This document shows positions 29,412 to 40,904 of a DNA stretch of 64,000 nucleotides, one piece after another. A program made the position numbers and the translations under genes. Origin of the DNA: Candidatus Rokuibacteriota bacterium (GTDB lineage Bacteria > Methylomirabilota > Methylomirabilia > Rokubacteriales > CSP1-6). Where the stretch lies: NCBI GenBank assembly GCA_003221515.1, contig QHSI01000127.1, positions 1 through 64,000 on the forward strand, in the 5' to 3' direction. Position 1 is the first letter of the stretch. Each line of letters starts with the position of its first letter. The notes below the pieces were generated by a model that was not told the DNA's origin, made no database searches, and saw only the letters and a list, made by a program, of their open reading frames with translations.

Positions 29412-30782
29412 TCACCGGTCGCCCTGGCGGTAGTCGCAGGTCGACGGCGTGCGGGTCACCGAGCGGGGGCGTCCCCGCAGCCGATAGAGCAGGTCCACGG
29501 CGGCATCCGTCAGGCATGCGCCCGCGTCCGGCCCGTACAGCGTGGCGCACGCGACGTACCCGGAGCGCAGGGCGTCGATCGGCGTCACGAAGTACCCGAG
29601 ATAGTCGTTCGACAGGCCGGCGACGAACGTCGACGCGAAGAGCTCGCGCCCCTCTCGCTTGATGGTCTGTCCAAGCGCCGTCTGTAGCTCGCCCGGGATC
29701 GTGACCCAGCTGGTGTCCCCGAGCGCGACCCCGACGAGCTCGGTCTCGTCGGGCAGCGCCGACCGGAGCGGGAGCCTGACGAAGGCGGGCATCCAGCGGC
29801 CGAGGCAGCCGCGCAGCGACAGAGCCGCCGCCGGCAGCCCGACCTGTCGCTGCATCACGCGCAGCGTCGAGACGGGCGCGGGCCTGGCTCGCGCCCAGCC
29901 GGCCTCCACCGCGGCGGCCAGCAGGTCCGCGGTCTCGCGCATCGCCGCCTCGCCGTGGCGCGCGGGACTCACATCGCCGACAGCGCCGTTGACGAATAGC
30001 GCCGGGGCGCCGAGCTTCTGCTCGAGCCGCGCGGACGCCACGCCCATCACGTCGCCCGAGAGACGCAGATTGGACGCGGGGAGCATGGTCCCGTGGATCG
30101 AGAAGTTCCACACCAGCGCGAGCGGTGCGCCGCTCGCGCTGGTGACCTTGAGCACGACGATCTCGGAGTCGAGCGGACGGCCGAGGCGGCTCAGCGTCAC
30201 TGGCGGCGCCGCGAGGCTCATCGTCGCCACGAGCGCCGGAACCCGCGCGCCGTCGGCCTGCCGGATCACGGCGGCGGCAGACTCGACGAGCGCCTCACGC
30301 ACCGCTGAATCGAGACGGTCAGACGCGACCACGCTCATGAGGCCGGAATCCAGGAACGCGCCGGGCCCGGAGTGCGTGTGGGACGCCGAGACGATGAGCG
30401 TCGTGGCGGGGACGCCCGCCGCGGCCAGGCGCTCCTGAAGGGCCTGGGTGAACGCGCGGTCGATCGCGATGAGGTCGAGCGTGACCCAGGCCACTCGCGT
30501 GGTGCCGCTCTCGAGGACGAGCGCGCGCGCCGCCAGCGAGTCCTGCGCGCCCGCCGACGGCGCGAACCAGAACGCGTGGGGATGCTGGCCGAGGACGTCA
30601 GGGAACAGGAGGCGTCGCTTCGGGTTCCCGTAGCCGGCGAGCGGTGTCCCCGGTGGGATGGTCAGCGGGCTCGACGCCGCGCCAGCGGTCACGCAGTCGA
30701 CGCAGCGCTCGGCGGCCGTCGCGATGTTGGCCACGCTCGCCACCGCGAGAACGACCCCGAGGAAGATCGCCCGGACGGTCAC
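29412..30782 (-). CDS. Neutral/alkaline ceramidase-like exported protein
   Basis: 456 residues. An N-terminal signal peptide (AIFLGVVLAVASVANIATAA) is followed by a domain resembling the neutral/alkaline non-lysosomal ceramidase N-terminal region: GYGNPKRRLLFPDVLG, VAWVTLDLIAIDRAF, VSASHTHSGPGAFLD (the His-x-His-x-G zinc-site style motif), NFSIHGTML and NGAVGDVSPARHG. It probably hydrolyses an amide or ester in the periplasm; whether a sphingolipid is the substrate is unknown. The GTG start overlaps the holA stop (GTGA), an odd pairing of an exported hydrolase with a replication subunit. Confidence 0.8.
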   Translation of the reverse strand: MTVRAIFLGVVLAVASVANIATAAERCVDCVTAGAASSPLTIPPGTPLAGYGNPKRRLLFPDVLGQHPHAFWFAPSAGAQDSLAARALVLESGTTRVAWVTLDLIAIDRAFTQALQERLAAAGVPATTLIVSASHTHSGPGAFLDSGLMSVVASDRLDSAVREALVESAAAVIRQADGARVPALVATMSLAAPPVTLSRLGRPLDSEIVVLKVTSASGAPLALVWNFSIHGTMLPASNLRLSGDVMGVASARLEQKLGAPALFVNGAVGDVSPARHGEAAMRETADLLAAAVEAGWARARPAPVSTLRVMQRQVGLPAAALSLRGCLGRWMPAFVRLPLRSALPDETELVGVALGDTSWVTIPGELQTALGQTIKREGRELFASTFVAGLSNDYLGYFVTPIDALRSGYVACATLYGPDAGACLTDAAVDLLYRLRGRPRSVTRTPSTCDYRQGDR

Positions 30783-31789
30783 CTCTCCGCGCACAAGTCG
30801 GCAACCAGCGCCGCCATCTCCGCCCACGGCTCGCCGCTGCTCTTGAGCCGGCACTCGGCGTCCCAGCACCGACGCAGCTTCCACGCGAGCAGTCCTTCCG
30901 AGCCGCCGCCGGCCCCGGTGATCGTCTCGATCACCGCGGGCGGCCGGCGCAGGGCGCGAGCGATCTCGTCGACGCCGCGGCCGCGGCGTCGCCACGCGAC
31001 CGCCGTCCACGCCGTCCTCACGTCGCGCGTCAGGACGGAGAGCAGGAGATTCCAGTCTTCGGTGGCCAGGAGCCGGTCGAGCGTCTTCAGAGCGGCCGCG
31101 CGGTCGCGGCGCTCGACCGCGCGCGTCAGGTCGAAGATCGCGTCGAGTCGATGCTCGCCCACGACCGCGCCGACGTCCTTCACGCCGACCGCGCGGTTGT
31201 CGGGGCCGCCCGCCAGCGCCGCTTTGCGCGCCTCGCCCAGGAGCGCGGCGGTATCTTCGCCCGTGAGCTCGACGAGGAGCCGCGCTGCCTCGTCGCTGAC
31301 GGTCAACCCCTCGACCGCCGCACGCTGGCGCAGCCAGCTCGTCAGCTCACGCGCGCCGCGCGCGGGCAGCTCGACGATCGCGGCGGCCGGCAGCGCGGCC
31401 AGTAGCCAGTGATCCGTTCGCCGGTCACGTGAGGCGCGCAGCGGCTCGTCGGACAGCAGCAGCAGGCAGCTCGCCGGATTCGGGCTCTTGGCGTAGGCGG
31501 CCAGCGCGTCCGCGCCTCTCGCGGTGAGCGCCTGGGCGCGCCGGACCGCGACGAGCCGTCGACCACCGCCGAACGGCAAGGTCATGGCCGATCGGACGAT
31601 CTCGTCCACCCCACGCTCGCGTCCATCGAACACCTCGCGACCCCACGCCGCTAGCGCGGGATCGGGGAAGAACCCGCGGGTCGCGGTGGCGAGCGCGTCG
31701 TCGAGAAGCTGGCCGTCGGCGCCGTGCAGTAAGTTGAGCGCCGGCGCTTCGCCGCGCTCAGCCTGCCCGAGGAAGGTCGCGTAGTCCAT
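30779..31789 (-). CDS. holA: DNA polymerase III delta subunit
   Basis: 336 residues. The N-terminal ATPase-like fold (LNLLHGADGQLLDDALATAT), the ALTARGADALAAYAKSP region, then the small helical domain with VELTGEDTAALLGEARKAAL and the C-terminal clamp-loader collar (VERRDRAAALKTLDRLLATE) match HolA. As the clamp-loader wrench it opens the beta sliding clamp. Its position between lptE/leuS and rpsT is the classical holA neighbourhood in diderm bacteria. Confidence 0.93.
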   Translation of the reverse strand: MDYATFLGQAERGEAPALNLLHGADGQLLDDALATATRGFFPDPALAAWGREVFDGRERGVDEIVRSAMTLPFGGGRRLVAVRRAQALTARGADALAAYAKSPNPASCLLLLSDEPLRASRDRRTDHWLLAALPAAAIVELPARGARELTSWLRQRAAVEGLTVSDEAARLLVELTGEDTAALLGEARKAALAGGPDNRAVGVKDVGAVVGEHRLDAIFDLTRAVERRDRAAALKTLDRLLATEDWNLLLSVLTRDVRTAWTAVAWRRRGRGVDEIARALRRPPAVIETITGAGGGSEGLLAWKLRRCWDAECRLKSSGEPWAEMAALVADLCAER

Positions 31790-31847
31790 CTACCGAGAGC
31801 TTTGAGATCGCCGCAACCGAGGGTGGCCGGCTGTAGAAGCTTGTGGC

Positions 31848-31943
31848 TCCGCTCGCCCGGTCTGGCCGATTGGTGTTGAGGGCGCCACTCGCCCGTTCGA
31901 CGCTCCCTCGGCGGACATTTCTTTGAGGTCCGCTCGCCCGGTC
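31848..31943. other. Intergenic segment between holA and lptE with a short direct repeat
   Basis: The 181-base gap 31790-31970 has no gene. TCCGCTCGCCCGGTC occurs exactly at 31848-31862 and again at 31929-31943, with a weaker version (GCCACTCGCCCGTTC) at 31884-31898. No clear terminator or promoter is seen. The repeats could be operator-like or the remains of a duplication. Confidence 0.3.
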
Positions 31944-31970
31944 AATCTCGTCGCGGTTATTCGTCTGCCC

Positions 31971-32479
31971 TCAAAAGCGGTCGACGGCCAGGCTGACGAT
32001 GGCGCGGCCGATGTCGATCGCGGCGGCGCGCACGGCCGATTCCTCACGCGAGATCGTCTGGGACACGGCACCCAGGACCTGAAAGTCCGCTTTCTCGCGT
32101 AGCCGCTGCTGCTCGAAGAGGATCGTGTTTCGCTGGACGTCGCGGAACCGGAGGTTCAAGGTCACGACGAGCCGATAGACACGGGCGTTGGCATGCGCGT
32201 CGAACGCGATGGACTCGAGAGAGTAACCGATCACTTCGCCCTCGAGGATGGAGTCCGCGGCCTCGGGATCGACGACGCGAAGCCGCCCGTTGGTCGAGAA
32301 GGCCTCCACCACGGCGCTCGTCAGCATGTTCTCGACGGCGGGCTCCCCGGTCCGGTTCGCGAAGACCGGCACCGCGACCGTCCGGATGTGGTCAGGGAGG
32401 TTCCCACGCAGCGAGTAGCCGCAGCCGGCCGTCGCGAGCGCGAGCAGGGCGAGACCGACCGCCCGCGGGCGGGCGGGCC

Positions 32480-32483
<4 letters not shown>
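31971..32483 (-). CDS. lptE: LPS assembly lipoprotein LptE
   Basis: 170 residues. The signal sequence ends in a lipobox (LATAGC, Cys near residue 21), followed by GYSLRGNLPDHIRTVAVPVF, a typical LptE/RlpB opening, and a two-layer alpha/beta domain. It is the plug of the outer-membrane LptD translocon; lptD itself is not in the window. The GTG start overlaps the leuS stop (GTGA), and leuS-lptE-holA order is conserved in many diderm genomes. Confidence 0.92.
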
Positions 32484-34969
<2,486 letters not shown>

Positions 34970-34971
34970 AA

Positions 34972-35009
34972 TTAGCTAAATTTTTAACATACTTAGCTGA
35001 CAGGGGCAA
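34972..35009 (-). promoter_or_regulatory. AT-rich palindromic region / candidate leuS promoter
   Basis: In a very GC-rich setting, 34972-34998 is AT-rich and contains TTAGCTAA (itself palindromic) and a second TTAGCT 13 bases on, forming an inverted repeat. On the minus strand TTGCCC (35009-35004) lies 17 bases from TAAAAA (34986-34981), a plausible sigma-70 pair. The predicted start site would lie only a few bases before the leuS ATG, which fits the absence of a ribosome binding site and suggests a leaderless transcript. Confidence 0.4.
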
Positions 35010-35116
35010 GAACTGCCGCGAAAGAGCGGCGGGCGGGGCCTGCGGCGACGACGGGTCGCGGCTACGACGGCGCGACGCGGTCGTCGAACGGCCGCGCCGC
35101 GCCCAAGTCGTTGTTG

Positions 35117-35365
35117 CTACTTCTTGAGGTCCGCCGCCGCCTCGTTCGCCAGCTTCAGCGAGTCCTCATGCTTGCCACCATCGTGGAGCTTCTGCGCCTC
35201 GTCGAGCTTGGCGACGACCGCCTTCACCTTGGGGTCGTCCGCCTTCATCTTCGCCGCGGATTCCCGCGTCTCCTTGATCACCTTCGGGCACGAGCTGGCG
35301 AAGGCGCTGCCAGCACCGAAGGCCACGACAACCGCTACCGCTGCGACGGTCAGGATCTTTCTCAC
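35117..35365 (-). CDS. Small exported helical protein
   Basis: 82 residues. A clear signal peptide (ILTVAAVAVVVAFGAGSAFA) leaves a mature peptide of about 58 residues made of charged amphipathic helices (KMKADDPKVKAVVAKLDEAQ, then GKHEDSLKLANEAAADLKK), reminiscent of small periplasmic metal-binding proteins such as SmbP, though with few histidines. There is one Cys just after the predicted cleavage site, without a full lipobox. The GTG start overlaps the uvrC stop (GTGA), so it is translationally coupled to a DNA repair gene. Function unknown. Confidence 0.75.
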   Translation of the reverse strand: MRKILTVAAVAVVVAFGAGSAFASSCPKVIKETRESAAKMKADDPKVKAVVAKLDEAQKLHDGGKHEDSLKLANEAAADLKK

Positions 35366-37278
35366 GATCTGTCTTCCCCCCTAGGGCCAGGTTGGCCGAT
35401 GCCATTGTAACCCCCGGTCGTCCCTTCTGGTTCCGTCGTTGTCCCCAGCGGCTCCGCCGGTGTCTCGGGATCTTCCGGCGCCGCCGGGTGGAAGTGATCG
35501 AAGATCCGCTGCGCGAGCTTCGGCGTCACCTTCGGAACCGACGCCAGCTCCGCGACCGATGCGTCGCGCACGCGGCGCGCGGAGCCGAGCGTCTTGAGGA
35601 GGCTCGTGCGGATCGTGGGCCCGATGCCGGGGATCGTGTCGAGCACCGACTGGATGGTGCGCTGCGTCCGCAGCTTCTTGTGATACGTGATCGCGAACCG
35701 GTGCGCCTCGTCGCGGATGCGCTGCAGCGTGTGCAGCGCGGGCGACGTCGGATCGAGCACGAGCGGATGCAGGCTGTCGGCCTGGTAGACCTCCTCGGCT
35801 TGCTTCGCGAGCCCGACCGCCGGAATGTAGTCGAGCCCGAGGTCCTCCAGCACCTTGAGCCCCGCGTTCAGCTGGCCGCGGCCGCCGTCGATCAAGACCA
35901 GATCGGGCAGCACGCTCCCCAGCTCGAGCGCCTTGGAAAAGCGCCGCGTCAGCACCTCGCTCAGCGAGGCGAAATCGTCGGCGCCGGCGACGCTGCGGAT
36001 GCGGAAACGTTTATAGTCGTCCTTCTTCATACCGCCGTTTTCCCAGACGACCATCGAGCCGACCTGCTCCGTCCCCTGGATGTTCGAGATGTCGTAACCC
36101 TCGATGCGATTGGGCAGCCCTGGCAGCCCGAGCGCGCGCTGGAGCTCTTCGAGCACGAGCTGCTGGCGGTTGTCGCGGGACAGGAGCCGATTCTGGAGCG
36201 CGATCGCGGCGTTGGCCTCGGCCATCGCGACGAACTGTCGCTTGGGCCCCCGCTGCGGCGCCAGCATCTGCACGCGGCGGCCCGCGAGCTTCGAGAGCCA
36301 CTCACCGGTGAGCTCCGCCTCCGGCACCTCCTCGGACAACAATATTTCCGCGGCCGGGGTGACCGCTTTGCCGTAGAACTGGCGGACGAACGCCGACAGG
36401 ATCTCGCCATCGCTCCACCCGGCCACGCGGTCGAAGAAGAACGGCTCCTGCCCGACCAGCCGGCCCTTGCGCACGAAGAACAACTCCACGCACGCGTCGT
36501 CGCCCTGCCGCACGACCCCGACGACGTCCTGATCCACGTCCTCGATCGAGATGATCTTCTGGCGCTCGCGAACCTTGTTCAGGGACTGGATCTGGTCGCG
36601 GAGGACGGTGGCGCGCTCGAACTTGAGGTCGGCCGCCGCCTCTTCCATTTGCTTGGTGAGCCGCTGCGCTAGATCCTCGTCGCGGCCTTCCAAGAAGTGC
36701 ACGACGTCCCGCACGGTCTTCGCGTAGCCCTCGCGGGTTTCCCAGCCCGTGCACGGCGCGTTGCAGCGGTGGATCGCGTACTGGATGCAGGGCCGTTCCA
36801 GCGACCCGTCGATGGTGATCGAGCAGGTGCGCAGCGGAAAGAGCTGGCGCGTGAGCCGCAGCGTCTCGCGCATCGCGGTGGCCGGGTAGAACGGTCCGTA
36901 GTACTGCGCGCCGTCCTTCTGCACGCGCCGCGCCACCACGAGACGCGGAAACTCCTCGTTGGTGGTCAGCTTGAGGAACGGATAGTGCTTGTCGTCCCTC
37001 AGGATGATGTTGTACCGGGGCCGGTGCTTCCGGACCAGGTTGGCCTCGAGCATGAGGGCCTCGAGCTCGTTATCGGTCACGATGTACTCGAGGTCGCGGA
37101 TCTGGCGCACCAGCGTGTCGGTCTTGGGGTCGCGCGGCCGTGACTCCTGGAAGTAGGACCGCACGCGGCTTCGCAACGACGCCGCCTTGCCGACATACAG
37201 GACCTGCTGCTTGCCGTCCCGGTAGATGTAGACACCGGGGCGGTCGGGCACCCTAGCGAGCTTGTCTTCGAGGGTCAC
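35362..37278 (-). CDS. uvrC: Excinuclease ABC subunit C
   Basis: 638 residues. The N-terminal GIY-YIG nuclease (PGVYIYRDGKQQVLYVGKA) is followed by Cys residues near 155-175, the UVR motif (DLAQRLTKQMEEAAADLKF) that binds UvrB, the RNase H-like nuclease (RIEGYDISNIQGTEQVGSMV, DLVLIDGGRGQLNAGLKVL) and a C-terminal helix-hairpin-helix (IPGIGPTIRTSLLKTLGSA). It makes both incisions in nucleotide excision repair. uvrB lies 54 bases upstream on the same strand. Confidence 0.97.
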   Translation of the reverse strand: MTLEDKLARVPDRPGVYIYRDGKQQVLYVGKAASLRSRVRSYFQESRPRDPKTDTLVRQIRDLEYIVTDNELEALMLEANLVRKHRPRYNIILRDDKHYPFLKLTTNEEFPRLVVARRVQKDGAQYYGPFYPATAMRETLRLTRQLFPLRTCSITIDGSLERPCIQYAIHRCNAPCTGWETREGYAKTVRDVVHFLEGRDEDLAQRLTKQMEEAAADLKFERATVLRDQIQSLNKVRERQKIISIEDVDQDVVGVVRQGDDACVELFFVRKGRLVGQEPFFFDRVAGWSDGEILSAFVRQFYGKAVTPAAEILLSEEVPEAELTGEWLSKLAGRRVQMLAPQRGPKRQFVAMAEANAAIALQNRLLSRDNRQQLVLEELQRALGLPGLPNRIEGYDISNIQGTEQVGSMVVWENGGMKKDDYKRFRIRSVAGADDFASLSEVLTRRFSKALELGSVLPDLVLIDGGRGQLNAGLKVLEDLGLDYIPAVGLAKQAEEVYQADSLHPLVLDPTSPALHTLQRIRDEAHRFAITYHKKLRTQRTIQSVLDTIPGIGPTIRTSLLKTLGSARRVRDASVAELASVPKVTPKLAQRIFDHFHPAAPEDPETPAEPLGTTTEPEGTTGGYNGIGQPGPRGEDRS

Positions 37279-37332
37279 GGGGCTCGCATTACGAGCATCA
37301 TAGGCTCGCCTCGCCTGCGGCTGCGGCTCGCA

Positions 37333-39315
37333 CTACCCTAGCTGACGCTTGCGCAAGGCCTTGAGCCGGTCGCGGAGCTCGGCCGCCTGCTCGAAGTCGA
37401 GTCGCTTGGCCGCCTCCTTCATCCGCGCCTCGAGCTCGACGATGCGCGCCTGGAGCGCCGCCGGCGACTCGAACGTCTCCGCCGCCGGCTCCTCCACCGG
37501 CACCGTGTAGTAGTCGCGCTCGTAGATCGTCTGGAGGAGCTCGCGGATCGACGACTTGATCGACTCCGGCGTGATCCCGTGCTCGTCGTTGTAGGCGCCC
37601 TGCAGCTTGCGGCGCCGCTCGGTCTCCTGGAGCGTGATCGCCATCGACTCGGTGACGTGGTCGGCGTACATGATCACCTCGCCGTTGACGTGGCGCGCCG
37701 CGCGGCCCGCGGTCTGGATCAGCGAGGTCCCAGAGCGGAGATAGCCTTCCTTGTCGGCGTCGAGGATCGCCACCAGCGAGACCTCGGGGATGTCCAACCC
37801 CTCGCGCAGCAGGTTGATCCCGATGAGGCCGTCGAACTTTCCGAGCCGGAGGTCACGGATGATCGCGACCCGGTCGAGCGTGTCGATGTCGGAGTGCAGG
37901 TAGCGTACCCGCAGCCCGAGCTGCTGGTAGTACTCCGTCAGGTCCTCGGCCATGCGCTTGGTCAGCGTCGTCACCAGGACGCGCTCGTCACGCTCGGCGC
38001 GCCCCCGGAGCTCGCCGAGCAGGTCGTCGACCTGATCCTTGGCCGGCCGCACGGTGATGCGCGGGTCCATGAGCCCGGTCGGGCGGATCACCTGCTCGCC
38101 CAGCGCGTCGCCCGCGAGCTTGAGCTCGTAGGGGCCCGGCGTGGCCGAGACGTAGATGGTCTGGCTGGTCAGCCGCGTGAACTCGTCGAAGATGAGCGGA
38201 CGGTTGTCGAACGCGGAGGGCATCCGGAAGCCGTACTCGACCAGCGCTTCCTTGCGCGACCGGTCGCCGTAGTACATGCCGCGGATCTGGGGCACCGCCA
38301 CGTGGCTCTCGTCGATGATGATCAAGGCGTCCTTCGGCAGGTACTCGATCAGCGTCGGCGGCGCCTCGCCTGGCTTCCGGCCCGTCAGGTGGCGCGAGTA
38401 GTTCTCGATCCCGTGGCAGTAGCCGAGCTCGCGCAGCATCTCCATGTCGAAGAGCGTTCTCTGCTCGAGCCGCTGCGCCTCCAGCAGGCGGTTGCGCTGG
38501 CGCAGGAACGCCAGCCGCTCGCGCAGCTCCTCCTGGATGGTCTCGAACGCTCGCGCGAGCTGGGACGCCTCGGTGACGTAGTGGCTCGCCGGGTAGATGT
38601 GGACCCGATCGAGGCGCTCGAGCACCGCGCCGCGCAGCGGGTCGATCCGGGAGATCGCGTCGATCACGTCGCCGAAGAGCTCGATCCGGAGCGCGATCGA
38701 CTCCTCGTTGGCCGGGAAGACCTCGACGACGTCACCCCGCACTCGGAAGGTCCCGCGGTGGAAGTCGTAGTCGTTCCGCTCGTACTGGACGGCGATCAGG
38801 CGCCGGATGATCTCGTCGCGATCGATCCGGTCGCCCTCGCCGAGCTCGAGGTGCAACCCCTGGTAGGTGTCGGGCTCACCGATGCCGTAGATGCACGAGA
38901 CGGACGCGACCACCAGGACGTCGCGGCGCTCGAGGAGCGACTTGGTCGCCGAGTGGCGCATCCGGTCGATCTCGTCGTTGATCAGCGCGTCCTTCTCGAT
39001 GTAGGTGTCCGACTGCGGGATGTACGCCTCGGGCTGGTAGTAGTCGTAGTACGAGACGAAGTACTCGACGGCATTCGTCGGGAAGAACGCCCGGAACTCG
39101 CTGAAGAGCTGCGCGGCCAGCGTCTTGTTGGGCGAGATCACGAGCGTCGGCCGGTCGACGTTCGCCACGACGTTGGCGATCGAGTACGTCTTGCCCGAGC
39201 CGGTCACGCCGCGCAGCACCATGTGGGGCCGGCCCGCCCGGACGAAGTCGGTCAGGGCGGCGATGGCCTGCGGCTGGTCGCCGCGCGGCACGTATTCGGA
39301 TGACAGCCGGAACAC
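37333..39315 (-). CDS. uvrB: Excinuclease ABC subunit B
   Basis: 660 residues from GTG at 39315, which gives [18 protein letters not shown], matching the usual UvrB N-terminus. An in-frame GTG at 39369 would add 18 residues and overlap the HNH gene by 40 bases; neither has a good Shine-Dalgarno. Motifs are Walker [16 protein letters not shown], the beta-hairpin region with [15 protein letters not shown], Walker [14 protein letters not shown], the helicase motif [16 protein letters not shown] and a C-terminal UVR motif ([20 protein letters not shown]). It is the damage-verifying helicase of excision repair. Confidence 0.97.
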   Translation of the reverse strand: MFRLSSEYVPRGDQPQAIAALTDFVRAGRPHMVLRGVTGSGKTYSIANVVANVDRPTLVISPNKTLAAQLFSEFRAFFPTNAVEYFVSYYDYYQPEAYIPQSDTYIEKDALINDEIDRMRHSATKSLLERRDVLVVASVSCIYGIGEPDTYQGLHLELGEGDRIDRDEIIRRLIAVQYERNDYDFHRGTFRVRGDVVEVFPANEESIALRIELFGDVIDAISRIDPLRGAVLERLDRVHIYPASHYVTEASQLARAFETIQEELRERLAFLRQRNRLLEAQRLEQRTLFDMEMLRELGYCHGIENYSRHLTGRKPGEAPPTLIEYLPKDALIIIDESHVAVPQIRGMYYGDRSRKEALVEYGFRMPSAFDNRPLIFDEFTRLTSQTIYVSATPGPYELKLAGDALGEQVIRPTGLMDPRITVRPAKDQVDDLLGELRGRAERDERVLVTTLTKRMAEDLTEYYQQLGLRVRYLHSDIDTLDRVAIIRDLRLGKFDGLIGINLLREGLDIPEVSLVAILDADKEGYLRSGTSLIQTAGRAARHVNGEVIMYADHVTESMAITLQETERRRKLQGAYNDEHGITPESIKSSIRELLQTIYERDYYTVPVEEPAAETFESPAALQARIVELEARMKEAAKRLDFEQAAELRDRLKALRKRQLG

Positions 39316-39329
39316 GGCGTGGGGCGACG

Positions 39330-39860
39330 TCAGGACGGCGTCGGAACCGCCAGGAGATATTTTCGCCACGAGTCCAGGAGCGAGTGCGCGTGCGGGTGGC
39401 GGAGCATGTGCGTCGAGAACACGAACTTCGGATGCACCGGCTCCCGGATGAGCCGCATCCCGACCTCGTCGGCCAGCCGGTTGCCCTTTTTGAGATTGCA
39501 GCGCAGGCACGCCGCGACCACGTTCACCCACGTCGTCTCACCCCCGCGCGACCGCGGTACGACGTGGTCGACGGTGAGGCGCTCGCCCCGTCGGTTGCAG
39601 TACTGGCAGGTGTAGCCGTCGCGCCGCAGGATGTTCTTCTTGTTGAACGCCACCCGATCGAGGAACGGCTTGCGGATATAGATCGCGAGGCGGATCACCG
39701 CGGGCAGGGCGAAGGTCACCGAGGGCGACCGCACGACGCGCGGCGAGGCCTCCACGGCTTCAGCCTTCCCGGCCAGGAGGAGCGTGATCGCGCGGCGGGC
39801 ATTGGTGAAATGCAGCGGCTCAAACGTGTAATTGAGCACCAGTACCGCAATTTCGTCCAT
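39330..39860 (-). CDS. HNH endonuclease family protein
   Basis: 176 residues. The HNH core is [20 protein letters not shown], then [20 protein letters not shown], with two Cys pairs for zinc and the His/Asn catalytic residues. The N-terminal 70 residues ([19 protein letters not shown]) are typical of a widespread chromosomal HNH family often found beside repair or housekeeping genes, not of a homing endonuclease. Its stop lies only 14 bases before the preferred uvrB start, so it may belong to the uvrB-uvrC repair operon. The biochemical target is unknown. Confidence 0.88.
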   Translation of the reverse strand: MDEIAVLVLNYTFEPLHFTNARRAITLLLAGKAEAVEASPRVVRSPSVTFALPAVIRLAIYIRKPFLDRVAFNKKNILRRDGYTCQYCNRRGERLTVDHVVPRSRGGETTWVNVVAACLRCNLKKGNRLADEVGMRLIREPVHPKFVFSTHMLRHPHAHSLLDSWRKYLLAVPTPS

Positions 39861-39901
39861 CTTATCAACGTAGTCTAGTCATCGCCTCGCGGGGTGTCAA
39901 A

Positions 39902-40885
39902 TCACGACGACCGATGGCGGCGCTCGATGGCGTCGACCAGGAGGCCTTCGCGCAGCCCGTATTCGCTCACCCGCAACGTCACGACCCCGAGCTCTTCGAA
40001 CGTCGCCATCACGATCGCAATGCCCGGAATGATCAGGTCGGCGCGTCCCGGGTCGAGGCACGGGAGCGCTCCGCGTTCCGCGACCGGGAGCGCGCCCAGT
40101 CGCTCCAGGAGGCGACGAACGGTCTCACGGCTCAGCGTGTGTCCTTGCACGCGCGCGGGATCGTAGCGGGCGAGCCCAAGGTCGAGCGCCGCGAGCGTCG
40201 TCACCGTGCCGGCCGTACCCACGAGGTGGGCGAGGGTGGCGCCGCGGATCGCTGCGGGCAGCTCTCGGGCCAACCGAGCGCGCACTTCGCCCTGCATTGC
40301 GCAGTAGCGCTCCCACTCGATCCCCCTCGGGAACGGAAAGCGCTCGGCGAGCGGGATGGCGCCCAGGCGCAGGCTGACCATGCTCCTGATCGCGTCGTCC
40401 TCGGACAGCACGTACTCCGTGCTGCCTCCGCCGATGTCGAAGGTGAGCACCGGGCCCGGCAGCGGACCGAGGCCGTGGCGGACACCGCGGACCGTGAGTC
40501 GCGCCTCGTCCTCACCGCTGACCACGTCGACGGCCTGGCCGGCTGCGCGACCGACCGCCTCGGCGAACGAGCGACCGTTGGACGATTCGCGCACGGCGCT
40601 GGTCGCCACGATGCGAACGTCACCGGCGCCGCGGTCGCGCGCGCGCTCGACGTACGTCTTCACCACGGCGAGGGTGCGGGCCATCGGCGCCTCGCCGAGG
40701 GCCCCGGAGCGCGCGAGGCCCTCACCGAGCCGCGTGATCGTCTGATCCTCGTCGACGATCTGCCACGCCCCGGGGCCGGCGACGTCAGCCACGAGGAGTC
40801 GGACCGTGTTGCTGCCGACGTCGATCGCGGCGATGCGCGCCGGCGAAAGTGAAAACGCCCCGCCGGGACCCCGGCGGGGCGTCAT
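39902..40885 (-). CDS. ppx: Ppx/GppA family phosphatase (exopolyphosphatase or pppGpp hydrolase)
   Basis: 327 residues. The ASKHA-fold ATPase-like motif AAIDVGSNTVRLLVADV is near the N-terminus, then ATSAVRESSNGRSF, the catalytic/phosphate-loop motif TFDIGGGSTEYVLSEDD, and HLVGTAGTVTTLAALDLG. It hydrolyses polyphosphate or the pentaphosphate alarmone. The only usable start is ATG at 40885, which places the strong terminator hairpin (40855-40882) within codons 2-11. Downstream of that hairpin no ATG, GTG or TTG occurs before the conserved domain begins, so the terminator really lies in the coding sequence or a rarer start codon is used. Confidence 0.9.
   Translation of the reverse strand: MTPRRGPGGAFSLSPARIAAIDVGSNTVRLLVADVAGPGAWQIVDEDQTITRLGEGLARSGALGEAPMARTLAVVKTYVERARDRGAGDVRIVATSAVRESSNGRSFAEAVGRAAGQAVDVVSGEDEARLTVRGVRHGLGPLPGPVLTFDIGGGSTEYVLSEDDAIRSMVSLRLGAIPLAERFPFPRGIEWERYCAMQGEVRARLARELPAAIRGATLAHLVGTAGTVTTLAALDLGLARYDPARVQGHTLSRETVRRLLERLGALPVAERGALPCLDPGRADLIIPGIAIVMATFEELGVVTLRVSEYGLREGLLVDAIERRHRSS
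40851..40882 (-). terminator. Intrinsic terminator of the cytochrome c gene, inside the 5' end of ppx
   Basis: A perfect 12-bp stem (40855-40866 with 40871-40882; the arms read ACGCCCCGCCGG and CCGGCGGGGCGT) with a 4-base loop is followed on the minus strand by TTTTCACTTT. It lies 22 bases after the cytochrome c stop codon. Confidence 0.85.
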
Positions 40886-40904
40886 GGGATCGGACGGCGT
40901 GGGC

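Noticed and set aside
31790-31970. Possible small RNA or terminator between holA and lptE
   Set aside because: Short direct repeats are present but no convincing stem with T-tract or conserved RNA motif.
37579-39303. 574-codon open frame antisense to uvrB
   Set aside because: A shadow of uvrB with the same biased composition and no motifs.
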